Source of the DNA: Longimonas halophila
GTDB taxonomy: Bacteria; Bacteroidota; Rhodothermia; Rhodothermales; Salinibacteraceae
Direction of reading: 5' to 3'
Assembly: GCF_002554705.1 (NCBI RefSeq)
Contig: NZ_PDEP01000007.1
Location: 170,767 to 234,766 of the forward strand
DNA: 64,000 nt
Shown here: positions 1 through 9,133 of the stretch, one piece after another
How the letters are laid out: the number at the start of each line of letters is the position of its first letter
Position numbering within the stretch: the stretch's first letter is position 1
The notes under the pieces: generated by a model
Seen by the model: the letters and a program-made list of their open reading frames with translations, nothing else
Told to the model about the DNA's origin: nothing
The model's database searches: none
Translations under genes and position numbers: made by a program

Positions 1-575
1 GGTGCCTGCACGAGCTGCTCAAAGCGCACCGTGTGCACCGGAGCCGACTCTGGAGCCTGCCGCACGGCCTGCACGCGCTCGCGCCACAGATCAGCATCGC
101 GCCACACGTAGCCCGACGACCACGGCACCGTGCGCCAGGAGTTCACCACCGCTCGCGGATCGCGGATCACGTGCACAAACCGGGCCTCGGGCAGTGCGTG
201 GTGTAGCGCCGCTACCTGCAGCGCATGATCGGGCGTCTTCTCTCCCACCACGGGTACGCCGTGTGCTCGGGCTGCCGTGTACATCCACGCCCGCAAGACG
301 CCCGCTCCGGTCTGCGGCTGGCGCTGGACTTCGCGATGCAAGGCTTCTTCAGAGAGATCTTGCACACTCCACGCCTCACTCTGTAGCACCGCCTGCACCA
401 GCACGTTATGCTCGCTTTGCAATAACGGATTCATCAGTGTGCGGTGATTCGGCATCAGGCGGCGCACGAAGAAGGTCTCGGGCAGCACGGTGCTTTCCGG
501 ATGCGTGGACAGCAGCCGCTGCACCAGCGTTGTGCCCGAGCGCGGACAGCCGACAATGAAGAAGAGCGAGGTCAC
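1..575 (-). CDS. Sulfotransferase family protein, 3' end outside window
   Basis: Translating the minus strand from a GTG at 575 gives a protein starting VTSLFFIVGCPRSGTT, the 5'-phosphosulfate-binding loop found at the N-terminus of PAPS-dependent sulfotransferases. About 110 residues later HVIRDPRAVVNSW matches the 3'-phosphate-binding motif with its Arg and Ser. The frame is open to the window edge, so at least 191 residues are present and the C-terminus is missing. There is no in-frame ATG upstream; the GTG is chosen because family members start just before the loop. The next three genes (glycosyltransferases and a flippase, same strand) suggest it sulfates a surface glycan or glycolipid. 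Fold is confident; acceptor unknown. Confidence 0.85.
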   Translation of the reverse strand, partial: MTSLFFIVGCPRSGTTLVQRLLSTHPESTVLPETFFVRRLMPNHRTLMNPLLQSEHNVLVQAVLQSEAWSVQDLSEEALHREVQRQPQTGAGVLRAWMYTAARAHGVPVVGEKTPDHALQVAALHHALPEARFVHVIRDPRAVVNSWRTVPWSSGYVWRDADLWRERVQAVRQAPESAPVHTVRFEQLVQA

Positions 576-710
576 AGGTAAGTTGAGTTCGCTAAGCGGG
601 GATACGCTGCCTATGCTGTATGTTGTAGTGCAGATGAGCGTCTCGTCAAACGTCTGGAGCGCTCTACGTAACGACGTCTGGCTTGATAAGTAGAATCTTG
701 GTGGACGGAG

Positions 711-2015
711 TCACCCATGTTGTTGAACTGTCCCTACACGCTCGATGGAGGAAACGGCCTGTGCCGCTCCGTCTTCGCGGCGTAGCGCACGGCCCAGCAT
801 GGCCGCTGCCTGACGCATTGCGCCGCGTTCGGTGGCCTGCCGGATCGCATCGGCCAGGCGCGGTGCGGTGAGGTGCTTCTGCGGCACCGGGGCGGGGCCC
901 ACCCCAAGATCGCAGACGCGGCGCGCCCAGAACAGCTGATCGCCAAAGAAGGGGCACACCACCGTTGGGCACCCAGCCCGTAGCCCTGCCGCTGTGGTCC
1001 CGGCCCCGCCATGATGCACCACCGCCGCCACGCGCTCAAACAGCCAGTCGTGGGGCACCTGATCAAGGAGATAGACCGATTCAGGGCAATCCTGGGCATC
1101 CAGTCCGCCCCACCCACGCGCCAGCACGCCCCGGCGTCCGGCCTGTGCAAGCGCATCAAGCACAACGCGTGTGGTGTGTGCAGGATCGCCCCCCGCCATA
1201 CTCCCAAAGCCCACGTAGACCGGAGGCGGCCCGGCCTCCAGAAACGCCTGCAGTTCGGACGGCGGGGTCCAGTCCGATGGGCGATCCAAGACCCAGTATC
1301 CGGTCGTCGTCACATCCTGGCGCGGCCAGTCGGGCGGATTCGGGGCTACATGTGCGCTCCATCCATTCACGATTGGCACGTGCGTTCCGTCGTCGCGGTG
1401 CAGTAGACCGGTGCCCCACGGCTGCGGCGGCAGGCCGTGCTCGGCACGCCACGACGCAAAGAGCCAGCGGGACACCACGCTCACGACTGCCCGCACAAGG
1501 TGATGAGTGGCCCGGTTATATGTGGCAGTCAGCCTTCGTCCCAGATTGAGAGACGGAAACCCAGGGTTCGGGTACGCGCTTGTGGGCAGCAACGTGGGGA
1601 AGAGCGTTGCCATTACGGCAGGGATGCCCAGGCGCTCGGCGTAGTGTAGTGCAATCGCCATCTTCGGATGGTACACCACCACATCCGGATTCGCCGCCTG
1701 CGCGGCCGTCCACCCATCACAAAACAGGGCTCGTTGGATGCGGAAGGACGTGCGAATCAGACGAATGAGCGCGCGCATCCCCCCAGCGCTTCCGCCGGCC
1801 CCAGCAATAGCGGCACGGCCTTCTGGCGTTTCGATGAGCGCCACCAGATCGTCGCTCAGCCGTCCGTACTGCAGCCCGCGCTCCGCCACCAGCGCGGCGT
1901 ATCGGGTGCTTGTGCATATGGTGACGGCATGCCCCGCCTGGTGCAACGCCTCGCCAAGCGCTACATACGGCTGCACATCCCCGCGCGTACCGATGGTTGC
2001 AATAAATACGTTCAT
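711..2015 (-). CDS. GT1-family (UGT/MGT-like) glycosyltransferase
   Basis: 434 aa from the ATG at 2015, which directly precedes the canonical N-terminus MNVFIATIGTRGDVQPY of sterol/macrolide-type GT1 enzymes; a longer upstream extension has no family counterpart. The GT-B C-terminal domain holds FGSM near residue 260 and the donor-binding motif HHGGAGTTAAGLRAG followed by PFFGDQ around residues 333-360, where UDP- or dTDP-sugar is bound. It would transfer a sugar to a lipid, sterol, carotenoid or polyketide acceptor in the cytoplasm or at the inner membrane. It is followed by the sulfotransferase and preceded by the flippase on the same strand, so a surface glycolipid role is plausible but inferred. 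Confidence 0.85.
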   Translation of the reverse strand: MNVFIATIGTRGDVQPYVALGEALHQAGHAVTICTSTRYAALVAERGLQYGRLSDDLVALIETPEGRAAIAGAGGSAGGMRALIRLIRTSFRIQRALFCDGWTAAQAANPDVVVYHPKMAIALHYAERLGIPAVMATLFPTLLPTSAYPNPGFPSLNLGRRLTATYNRATHHLVRAVVSVVSRWLFASWRAEHGLPPQPWGTGLLHRDDGTHVPIVNGWSAHVAPNPPDWPRQDVTTTGYWVLDRPSDWTPPSELQAFLEAGPPPVYVGFGSMAGGDPAHTTRVVLDALAQAGRRGVLARGWGGLDAQDCPESVYLLDQVPHDWLFERVAAVVHHGGAGTTAAGLRAGCPTVVCPFFGDQLFWARRVCDLGVGPAPVPQKHLTAPRLADAIRQATERGAMRQAAAMLGRALRREDGAAQAVSSIERVGTVQQHG

Positions 2016-2153
2016 GGGCAAGCTACGGTTGATTACAGCCCCGCTGAGAGTCCCTTCTCGGTGTGGTTTTGTTTTCTTACTTGATGCACGGGGAGCAGAT
2101 GCATCACACGTAATCACTTGCTGATGAGAACGAGACTCGGGGTCGCTATGATC

Positions 2154-3620
2154 TCATGCGCCTAACCGCCGCGCCAGCCGCACTAGGCGGCGTATCAGGT
2201 TGCGATCGAGGAGCCACACGAGACCTCCATAGCTGAGGGTGCCTGCCGGAATCGCCACAGCCATCCACATCCCCCCCGACCAGCCCGGCACCGCGTAGAT
2301 GCGCAGGGCAACAAGCGCAGCGGCCATCGCTCCAGCGGCCACAGCGGGCACAGCAATATTGCGCAGGTAGGTCCGCGTGCGCACGTCAATGAGGCGTCGC
2401 AGCATCCATAGCTCAACTGGTGCCAGAAGGTAGGCCCGCCCTACAAACGCGGCGGCAACGGCCACGACGCCAAACTGCACGGCGATCGTGTAGGCAATGA
2501 CGTTGGCGGTCGCGTTCATGACGTTGAGTCCGAGGCGCCAATGTGGTTTGTTGCAGGCTAAGAGCACCGCCGGGTTGAAGTAGAAGAGCGCGTGGAGTCC
2601 ACCCACCAGCGCCAGCACCTGAAAGACGTGCACGCTATCGGGCACCCACTTGGCGCCAAACACGGCGGGAATGAGATCGGGGGCGATGGCTGCTGCCCCC
2701 AGGAACGCCGGAAACGCTACGATGCTGGCGGTCTGCGTACCTTTGTAGAAGGCATCGCGCATCTGGTCGCGGCGGTCTTGCAGCTTCGAGAAGGCCGAAA
2801 ACGCGACCGAGGACACCGTCTGCGTCACCAGGTCCACGCCCGCGGTGTACAGCTTGTACGCTACGTCGTAGAACCCGAGCGCAGCCGGTCCCAGCACGTA
2901 CCCGATAATCAGGTTATCGGCGCGGCGATTCACGTAGTCGAGCAGGTTGGACCCGACCAGGTGGATGCCAAAGGAAAAGAGATCCATGAAGTGGCGTCGC
3001 GTAATCTGGCGGCCCGGGCGCCACGGACTGGCGGTCCACAGCACCACAACGGCGGCGGTGCGCTCTGCCAGAAACCAGCCCACCAGGCTCCACACCCCGG
3101 CCCCGTAGAGGGCCAGCCCCACACCAACGACTCCGCCCACACAGCTGGCTGCGAACTCGCGGATCGCCAGCACGCGATACTGCATCCGCCGCTCAAACAG
3201 CGCTTGCTGCACGCCTGCCAGTGCCGCCAGCAGAAACGCCGGGGCCAGCGCCTGAATGACCGGCCCCAACAGCGGCGTGTCGAAGAGCCGAGCCACCGGA
3301 TGCGCCAGGGGCCAGCTGGCGGCCATGAGAAGGACGCTGCCTGCCAGATTCGCTACGAACGCAGTGTCGAGGTGGCCGTCTTCCAGCGTATCCCGCTGAA
3401 TGATAGCGGCGGCAAATCCCTGATCCACCAGCACACGCAAGAGGGCGATGTACGTGCCCGCCAGTGCAATCACGCCGAACGATTCCGGCGATAGCAGCTG
3501 GGCCAGCACCGCAAACACCACAAACGTGATGAGGCGGCTGCCCCAGTTCTGCACCGCCGACCACGCCACGCCGTGCAGCGCCCGGTCCCGAAGAGCCGCC
3601 CAGCGGTCATCCACGCGCAC
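2154..3620 (-). CDS. Oligosaccharide flippase (MOP superfamily, Wzx/WzxC-like)
   Basis: 488 aa, highly hydrophobic, with roughly 12-14 predicted membrane helices. The start, with two helices and the SPESFGVIALAGTY stretch, is typical of polysaccharide exporters of the MOP/MATE-like superfamily that flip lipid-linked oligosaccharides across the inner membrane. The reading frame begins at a GTG (3620) that overlaps the end of the upstream glycosyltransferase by 14 bases; an AGCAGG sequence lies just upstream of the GTG and there is no early in-frame ATG. The overlap implies translational coupling. Together with GT4, GT1 and the sulfotransferase it forms a compact glycan export unit. Confidence 0.85.
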   Translation of the reverse strand: MRVDDRWAALRDRALHGVAWSAVQNWGSRLITFVVFAVLAQLLSPESFGVIALAGTYIALLRVLVDQGFAAAIIQRDTLEDGHLDTAFVANLAGSVLLMAASWPLAHPVARLFDTPLLGPVIQALAPAFLLAALAGVQQALFERRMQYRVLAIREFAASCVGGVVGVGLALYGAGVWSLVGWFLAERTAAVVVLWTASPWRPGRQITRRHFMDLFSFGIHLVGSNLLDYVNRRADNLIIGYVLGPAALGFYDVAYKLYTAGVDLVTQTVSSVAFSAFSKLQDRRDQMRDAFYKGTQTASIVAFPAFLGAAAIAPDLIPAVFGAKWVPDSVHVFQVLALVGGLHALFYFNPAVLLACNKPHWRLGLNVMNATANVIAYTIAVQFGVVAVAAAFVGRAYLLAPVELWMLRRLIDVRTRTYLRNIAVPAVAAGAMAAALVALRIYAVPGWSGGMWMAVAIPAGTLSYGGLVWLLDRNLIRRLVRLARRLGA

Positions 3621-4653
3621 CGGTTACCTGCTGGTACAGATCGATGGTGCGCTCTGCAAGCACATCCCACCCAAACAGGTCGAGGGGCGCCTCATCCGGG
3701 CGCTGGGTTTCGGTAGCCCACTGCAGCCCCGCGTCGAGCTTGGAGGCCAGCAGGCGCCCGTCAAACGTGTGCACCCAGCTGCTGCCCACGTACTCCTGGA
3801 GCTCACGCATCGCGCCACGGGCCGGTACCATCACCGGACGGTTGAACGAGAGGGCCAGCAGCGCCGCGCCGGAGTGCAGCACGTTGTCATACGGCAACGC
3901 CACCATATCAGCCGCTGCCATGTACGTGGGCACCAGGTCGGTGGGGATGAAGCGCAGGTCCAGCCGCACACGCGGGTTGGACGCAGCCGCGTATTGCAGC
4001 GACTCGCGCAGCGAACTGCTTGCCGGGTTGCCTGCCACGAGCAAGCGAGCACGCGAATGCTCCATCGACGTGAACGCGCGGATAAGCCGCCCCACATTCT
4101 TGTACGGGCGGATCCGGCCAATGTACAGGATCACCGGCACATCGTCGTCAATGCCCAGCGCCTCGCGTCCTTCAGCACGCGGCATCGGATCCGGGTAGGC
4201 CGTGCGGTAGTGGCCGTGCGGCACCACCTTCGAGGGTACGCGCTCCAGCCGGGGATGCTGCGTGCGCGCCAGCTCGCGCCCGGTCGCGCTCAGACTGATG
4301 TAGCCGTCGACCTGCGGGATAAACCCTTTCCAAAACAGGCGCTCCAGCAGCGGATGGTAGTTGTCGTGCGGGCCCAGATCGTGAACCGTCCACACGACGG
4401 GAATGCCGCGCGCCCGGGCCCAGGCCATCAGGGCCAACTCGGCCGTCATCATCCCCCCAGCACGGGCCAGCGATGGATAGCTGAGCACGTCATCGGGCCA
4501 GTGCACGTGCCACAGGTCGTAGGAGCCCTTCAGGGCGCGCTCGGGCGTAAACTCGTGCACTTCGATACCGTGCTCCTCCAGCGCCTCGCTAAGAAGGCGA
4601 TTGTACGGGTTGCCCGTGGTATTCGCGTATGCCGGCCAGGCCAGAACTTTCAT
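3607..4653 (-). CDS. GT4-family glycosyltransferase
   Basis: 348 aa from ATG 4653. The N-terminal half has a Rossmann-like start (MKVLAWPAY) and YDLWHVHWPDD, common in group 1 (GT4) transferases; the C-terminal half has VPVILYIGRIRPYKNVGRLI, the usual start of the nucleotide-sugar domain, and a late Glu-containing region. It probably adds a sugar during synthesis of the glycan exported by the overlapping flippase gene downstream. It is the first gene of the minus-strand cluster; the promoter should lie in the 615-bp spacer to 5268. Donor and acceptor cannot be told from the sequence. Confidence 0.85.
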   Translation of the reverse strand: MKVLAWPAYANTTGNPYNRLLSEALEEHGIEVHEFTPERALKGSYDLWHVHWPDDVLSYPSLARAGGMMTAELALMAWARARGIPVVWTVHDLGPHDNYHPLLERLFWKGFIPQVDGYISLSATGRELARTQHPRLERVPSKVVPHGHYRTAYPDPMPRAEGREALGIDDDVPVILYIGRIRPYKNVGRLIRAFTSMEHSRARLLVAGNPASSSLRESLQYAAASNPRVRLDLRFIPTDLVPTYMAAADMVALPYDNVLHSGAALLALSFNRPVMVPARGAMRELQEYVGSSWVHTFDGRLLASKLDAGLQWATETQRPDEAPLDLFGWDVLAERTIDLYQQVTGARG

Positions 4654-5268
4654 AGGGGGATGCGACAGATGAGTGCAACAGCGAGCGCGGCCGTATACAA
4701 CCGCAGTAATACAGCATATCTAATTTCGATCTTGGCCCGTCCAAACGCAAGCCCTGCTCCGCAGTCTGTACCGATTGTAGGGCATGTTCACGCCTGCTGT
4801 GCTGACTGAGTGCACCGGACGATGCTCCGAGCGAGGCTGCTCCCGGACGCCAAATGTCCGCCGGGCCCTGCATAGTGGTATACAGGGATGCTTGTGCTTG
4901 AACAATCAGGTGGGGACCTGAGCACAAGCATGCATTTCAATACACTGCTGCACCTCTCGAAGCTGCCCTTCTGCTTCGCACCGCCCTGCGCTTTATGGCG
5001 TGGGGCGGTTCTATGTTGGGGTACCGTACAGCTTCAAAGACTACGGGCCGTTTTGCCTGTAGAATCTCTGTCGTCTGCCGCCGAACGTCAAGGTGCAATT
5101 AAATAGAGACGGAACGCATCCATGCCGGAACGGCCCCCTACCATACATGTTGTAACCCTGTGTTTACACCAAGAGACCCAAGCGTAAACGAGCGTTTACA
5201 CTACTGTATATTGCGCTCCGTGCGGCCTCTGGTTCGCGCCCTGTCCGATCCACGTATTCCGATGCCCC
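4654..5268. other. Gene-free divergent spacer between glycan cluster and suf operon
   Basis: 615 bases with no convincing gene; short open frames here lack family features. It must contain the leftward promoter for the GT4 gene and the rightward suf promoter, the latter near 5184-5213. No tRNA or clear structured RNA is visible. Confidence 0.6.
5184..5213 (+). promoter_or_regulatory. Putative suf promoter with palindromic operator
   Basis: A perfect inverted repeat GTAAACG-AG-CGTTTAC (5184-5199) lies just before TATATTG (5207-5213), which resembles the Bacteroidota -7 element TAnnTTTG. A further half-site-like TGTTTACAC lies at 5161-5168. The palindrome would sit between the -33 and -7 elements, a normal place for a repressor, 70 bases before sufB. 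The binding protein is unknown; an Fe-S or iron sensor is an inference from the operon content. Confidence 0.5.
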
Positions 5269-6729
5269 ATGAGTACTTCTGAAACCGAGTATCTTGAGAA
5301 TGTAGCCAACCAGGAATACGAGCATGGTTGGCGTACCGATATCGAGTCCGAAACCCTTCCTGAAGGACTCGACGAAAACATTGTTCGCTACATCTCTGAG
5401 CGAAAAGACGAACCCGAGTGGCTGCTGGAGTGGCGCTTGAAAGCCTTTCGCTACTTTGAGCGTCAGGTGGAAGAGGGCAACTACCCCGATTGGGCCCACC
5501 TCGACTACGAGCGGCCCGACTTCCAAGATATGCGCTATTTCTCAGCGCCGAAAGAAAAGGCCAGCTACGACAGCCTCGATGAGGTCCCAGATGAGATTCT
5601 GGAGACATTCGAGCGCCTCGGCATCCCGCTTGAAGAGCAGAAGGCGCTAACCGGTGTGGCGGTAGACGCGGTGATGGACAGCGTGTCGGTGGCCACCACC
5701 TTTAAGAAGAAGCTGAAGGAGAAAGGCGTCATCTTCATGTCGTTTGGAGAGGCGGCCCGCGAGCATCCCGAGATCGTGAAAAAGTATCTCGGTCGCGTGG
5801 TGCCGTACACCGACAACCTGTTCGCTGCACTCAACTCCGCGGTCTTTAGCGACGGCTCGTTCGTCTACGTGCCTGAGGGCGTAACCTGCCCCATGGAGCT
5901 GTCGACGTACTTCCGCATCAACGACCAGAACACGGGTCAGTTTGAGCGCACGCTCATCATTGCCGAGCCCGATAGCTACGTGAGCTATCTGGAAGGCTGC
6001 ACCGCGCCCATGAATCAGAAGCACCAGCTGCATGCGGCTGTGGTGGAGCTGATTGCCCATGAGGATGCGGAGATCAAGTACTCCACGATCCAGAACTGGT
6101 ACCCCGGCACGAAAGATGGCGAGGGCGGCGTCTACAACCTCGTCACGAAGCGCGGCATCTGTGAAGGCGACCGCTCCAAGATCAGCTGGACCCAGCTCGA
6201 AACCGGATCGGCGGTCACGCAGAAGTATCCGTCGGTTATCCTGAAGGGCGACGAGTCGGTTGGTGAGTTCTACTCGGTGGCATTCACCAAGGGCCATCAG
6301 CAGGCCGATACGGGTACGAAGATGCATCACATCGGCAAGAACACGAAGAGCACCATCATCTCGAAAGGGATCTCGGCCGGTGTGAGCAACAACAGCTACC
6401 GCGGGCTGGTGAAGGTGGGCAAAAACGCCGAAAACGCCCGTAACTTCTCGCAGTGCGACTCGCTCCTGCTGGGCGACAAGTGCGGCGCGCACACCTTCCC
6501 GTACATCGAGATTGGCAACCCGACGGCCAAGGTGGAGCACGAGGCGACGACCTCGAAGGTCGGCGAAGACCAGATGTTCTACTGCCATCAGCGCGGCCTG
6601 GGCGAAGAGGAAGCGCTGAAGCTGATCGTGAATGGCTTCTGCCAGGAGATTCTGGCGGAGCTGCCGATGGAGTTCGCAGTGGAGGCGAAAGAGCTGCTCG
6701 CCATTGAGCTGGAAGGCAGTGTAGGATAA
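5269..6729 (+). CDS. sufB: Fe-S cluster assembly scaffold SufB
   Basis: 486 aa, the usual length for SufB. The N-terminal region ([11 protein letters not shown], then [16 protein letters not shown]) and the core beta-helix with [24 protein letters not shown] and [20 protein letters not shown] are diagnostic; the last segment carries the conserved Cys near the SufD interface. SufB pairs with SufD and the SufC ATPase to build [4Fe-4S] or [2Fe-2S] clusters in the cytoplasm from sulfur delivered by SufS-SufE. It is the first gene of a six-gene operon; the ATG at 5269 fits the family N-terminus. Confidence 0.97.
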   Translation: MSTSETEYLENVANQEYEHGWRTDIESETLPEGLDENIVRYISERKDEPEWLLEWRLKAFRYFERQVEEGNYPDWAHLDYERPDFQDMRYFSAPKEKASYDSLDEVPDEILETFERLGIPLEEQKALTGVAVDAVMDSVSVATTFKKKLKEKGVIFMSFGEAAREHPEIVKKYLGRVVPYTDNLFAALNSAVFSDGSFVYVPEGVTCPMELSTYFRINDQNTGQFERTLIIAEPDSYVSYLEGCTAPMNQKHQLHAAVVELIAHEDAEIKYSTIQNWYPGTKDGEGGVYNLVTKRGICEGDRSKISWTQLETGSAVTQKYPSVILKGDESVGEFYSVAFTKGHQQADTGTKMHHIGKNTKSTIISKGISAGVSNNSYRGLVKVGKNAENARNFSQCDSLLLGDKCGAHTFPYIEIGNPTAKVEHEATTSKVGEDQMFYCHQRGLGEEEALKLIVNGFCQEILAELPMEFAVEAKELLAIELEGSVG

Positions 6730-6782
6730 GAACCGGAGACTGTTCGCCTGCGCGAACCATGCTTCCAACGAGGATGCGGGAG

Positions 6783-6816
6783 CGCCGGGGGCTGCGATAC
6801 ATACGCGGCCCCGGCG
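6783..6816 (+). other. Strong hairpin in sufB-sufC spacer
   Basis: CGCCGGGG (6783-6790) pairs with CCCCGGCG (6809-6816), with further GC pairing inside the arms. No U-tract follows, so it is more likely an mRNA processing or stability element than a terminator. Confidence 0.45.
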
Positions 6817-6875
6817 TGACCTGCGCATTCTCCTGAATCCAACTTTTTACGACTAAACGACTGATATACCGACAC

Positions 6876-7643
6876 ATGGCACTCCTTGAAGTAGAAAACC
6901 TGCACGTGAGCGTGGAGGACGAAGACATCGAAATTCTGAAGGGCGTGGACCTCACCATTAACGAGGGCGAAGTGCACGCAATTATGGGGCCGAACGGCTC
7001 CGGCAAGAGCACGCTGGCGGCGGTGCTGGCGGGGCGCGAAGAGTACGTGGTGACGGACGGCTCCATCCGCTACAAAGGCGAAGATCTGCTGGAGCTGGAG
7101 GCGGAGGAGCGCGCTGAAGAAGGCGTGTTTCTGGCGTTTCAGTATCCGGTGGAGCTGCCGGGCGTGAGCATGACGAACTTCCTGCGCGAGGCCGTCAACT
7201 CTGTGCGTGAAGCGCGCGGCGAGGAGGAACTCGGCGCGGCGGACTTCCTGAAGCTGGTGCGCGAGCGTGCTAAGCTCGTGGATCTGGATCCGGATCTCGT
7301 GAAGCGTTCGGTGAATCAGGGCTTCTCTGGCGGCGAGAAGAAGCGCAACGAGATCTTTCAGCTGGCCATGCTGGAGCCCACGCTGGCTGTGCTCGACGAA
7401 ACCGACTCCGGCCTCGACATTGACGCGCTGCGCACGGTGTCGGACGGCGTGAACAAGCTGCGTTCTGCTGAGCGCGCGTTCCTGCTGATTACGCACTATC
7501 AGCGCCTGCTCGACTACATTGAGCCGGACCATGTGCACGTGATGGTGAACGGACGCATCGCCGAATCGGGCGATAAGGACCTGGCCATCCGCCTTGAAGA
7601 AGAGGGCTACGAGCGCTTTCAGCGTGAGCCTGCGGCGGCCTAA
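6876..7643 (+). CDS. sufC: Fe-S assembly ATPase SufC
   Basis: 255 aa ABC-type ATPase. Walker A GPNGSGKST lies near residue 37, the signature SGGEKKR near 150 and Walker B LAVLDETDSGLDID near 170; DETDSGLDID is the hallmark SufC variant of the usual Walker B/D-loop, and ITHYQRLL is the switch region. It has no membrane partner; it dimerises on the SufB-SufD complex and ATP hydrolysis opens the scaffold for cluster assembly. It follows sufB by 146 bases containing a hairpin and precedes sufD on the same strand. Confidence 0.97.
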   Translation: MALLEVENLHVSVEDEDIEILKGVDLTINEGEVHAIMGPNGSGKSTLAAVLAGREEYVVTDGSIRYKGEDLLELEAEERAEEGVFLAFQYPVELPGVSMTNFLREAVNSVREARGEEELGAADFLKLVRERAKLVDLDPDLVKRSVNQGFSGGEKKRNEIFQLAMLEPTLAVLDETDSGLDIDALRTVSDGVNKLRSAERAFLLITHYQRLLDYIEPDHVHVMVNGRIAESGDKDLAIRLEEEGYERFQREPAAA

Positions 7644-7661
7644 TCGGATGCTGCTCGCGTT

Positions 7662-7689
7662 CTGCCCGGCGGCTTGCGTCGCTGGGCAG
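7662..7689 (+). other. Hairpin in sufC-sufD spacer
   Basis: CTGCCC (7662-7667) pairs with GGGCAG (7684-7689); the GGCG and CGCT next to the arms can extend it. It lies 20-70 bases before sufD. No U-tract. Confidence 0.35.
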
Positions 7690-7733
7690 GGCTTTGTATC
7701 GCCACCTGTTGCATCAGCATTCCCCAACTGTTT

Positions 7734-9071
7734 ATGTCTACCACCACTCTCGATACCAGCGCGCAGCCTATTGACCGATTTGTGTCGGCCTTTCAGGTAA
7801 ACCACGGCCAGGCGCTCAACGGAACCAACGCCTCGGTGGCCAAACGGCGCGAAGCCGCTATCCAGCGCTTTCAGGAGCTGGGCGTGCCCACGCGCAAGCA
7901 AGAAGCCTGGAAGTACACCGACATTGCCTCGGTGCTCGACCGTCCCTACACGCTGCCCCTTGGCCCGAACGAGGCCGACGTGTCGGCCCGCGACCTGGAC
8001 CCGTACCTCATTGATGACCTCGACGCACACGTGCTCGTGCTCGTGAACGGGCGGCCCGACCACTCGCTCTCGCAGCTCGACGCGCTGCCGGAGGAGGTGA
8101 CGGTGACGTCTCTGAAAGATGCGGGAACCCATCCGGCCTTTAAGGCGCACTACGGCGAATATGCCGATGCCGAAGACGAAGTGCTCACCGCACTCAACAC
8201 GGCGTTTGTGCAAGACGGAGCGTTCATTCACGTGCCTGAAGGCACGGAACTGGAGCAGCCGATTCTGCTGCTGCACGTGAACGCTGCACAGGACGACCTG
8301 CTTATGCAGCCGCGCCACCTGTTCGTGGTAGAGGCGGATGCGAAAGCCCGCGTGATTGGTCGCCAACTCAGCCTAACAGACGCCCGCACCTTCACCAACA
8401 CGGTGACGGAGATGTTTGTGGGCGAGCGGGGCTACCTCGATCACTATGTGATTCAGGAGGAAGACGACAACGCCTCGCAGGTGCTCAGCCGCTTCGGTTA
8501 CCACGAAGGCGACAGCGTGCTCTCGACCGATACGTTCACCTTCAGCGGCGAGGTCGTGCGCAACAACATGACCCTGACGCCCGACGGCCCCAACTGCGAA
8601 ACGAACCTGTACGGGCTCGTCATTGGACACGGCAGTATGCACGTCGACAACAACACGCTTGTTGACCACGTGCACGCCGACTGCGTGAGCAACGAGCTGT
8701 ACAAGCACGTCCTGAACGACCAGTCGACCGTGGTCTTCAACGGCAAGGTGTTCGTGCATCGCGACTCGCAGCGCATCGACGCGTACCAGTCGAACGACAG
8801 CCTGGTGCTGAACAACGACGCGCAGATCTACACCAAGCCCGAGCTTGAGATCTACGCCGACGATGTGGTGTGCAGCCACGGCGCTACCGCCGGTCAGCTG
8901 GATGAAGAGGGCCTCTTCTACCTGCGCTCACGCGGACTCAGCCAGGAACGCGCCCGCATCCTCATGATGAAGGCCTTTGCGCAAGACGTGATCGACGTGA
9001 TTGAGGTGGAGCCGCTCAAGGCGCTCATTGAAGACCGCGTACAGGACCGCCTGCGCACGTTCGCCAGCTAA
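7734..9071 (+). CDS. sufD: Fe-S cluster assembly protein SufD
   Basis: 445 aa from the ATG at 7734; an in-frame upstream extension from 7674 is rejected because it overlaps the hairpin and has no family counterpart. Typical SufD features are the N-terminal RKQEAWKYTDIASVL segment, the beta-helix core with HVPEGTELEQPILLLH, and the C-terminal CSHGATAGQLDEEGLFYLRS, which carries the His equivalent to the cluster-binding residue at the SufB interface. SufD is the inactive-paralogue partner of SufB in the SufBC2D complex. It is followed by sufS after 62 bases with a hairpin. Confidence 0.96.
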   Translation: MSTTTLDTSAQPIDRFVSAFQVNHGQALNGTNASVAKRREAAIQRFQELGVPTRKQEAWKYTDIASVLDRPYTLPLGPNEADVSARDLDPYLIDDLDAHVLVLVNGRPDHSLSQLDALPEEVTVTSLKDAGTHPAFKAHYGEYADAEDEVLTALNTAFVQDGAFIHVPEGTELEQPILLLHVNAAQDDLLMQPRHLFVVEADAKARVIGRQLSLTDARTFTNTVTEMFVGERGYLDHYVIQEEDDNASQVLSRFGYHEGDSVLSTDTFTFSGEVVRNNMTLTPDGPNCETNLYGLVIGHGSMHVDNNTLVDHVHADCVSNELYKHVLNDQSTVVFNGKVFVHRDSQRIDAYQSNDSLVLNNDAQIYTKPELEIYADDVVCSHGATAGQLDEEGLFYLRSRGLSQERARILMMKAFAQDVIDVIEVEPLKALIEDRVQDRLRTFAS

Positions 9072-9081
9072 TCGTCTCATG

Positions 9082-9107
9082 GCCGTGGTCCGATTCGGGG
9101 CCACGGC
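9082..9107 (+). other. Hairpin in sufD-sufS spacer
   Basis: GCCGTGG (9082-9088) and CCACGGC (9101-9107) form a 7-bp stem with a 12-nt loop 26 bases before sufS. Followed by GTTCTAC, so at best a weak terminator. Confidence 0.4.
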
Positions 9108-9133
9108 GTTCTACGAACCTATTCTGTGCTGCT

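Noticed and set aside
4888..5106. 72-aa open frame in the suf upstream spacer
   Set aside because: No ribosome-binding site, family or composition support.
6588..8366. 592-aa open frame on the minus strand
   Set aside because: It runs antisense to sufB, sufC and sufD, has no family features, and arises from codon bias in high-GC genes.
9082..9107. sufD-sufS hairpin as a transcription terminator splitting the operon
   Set aside because: No U-tract follows and the gene order is the standard single SUF operon.
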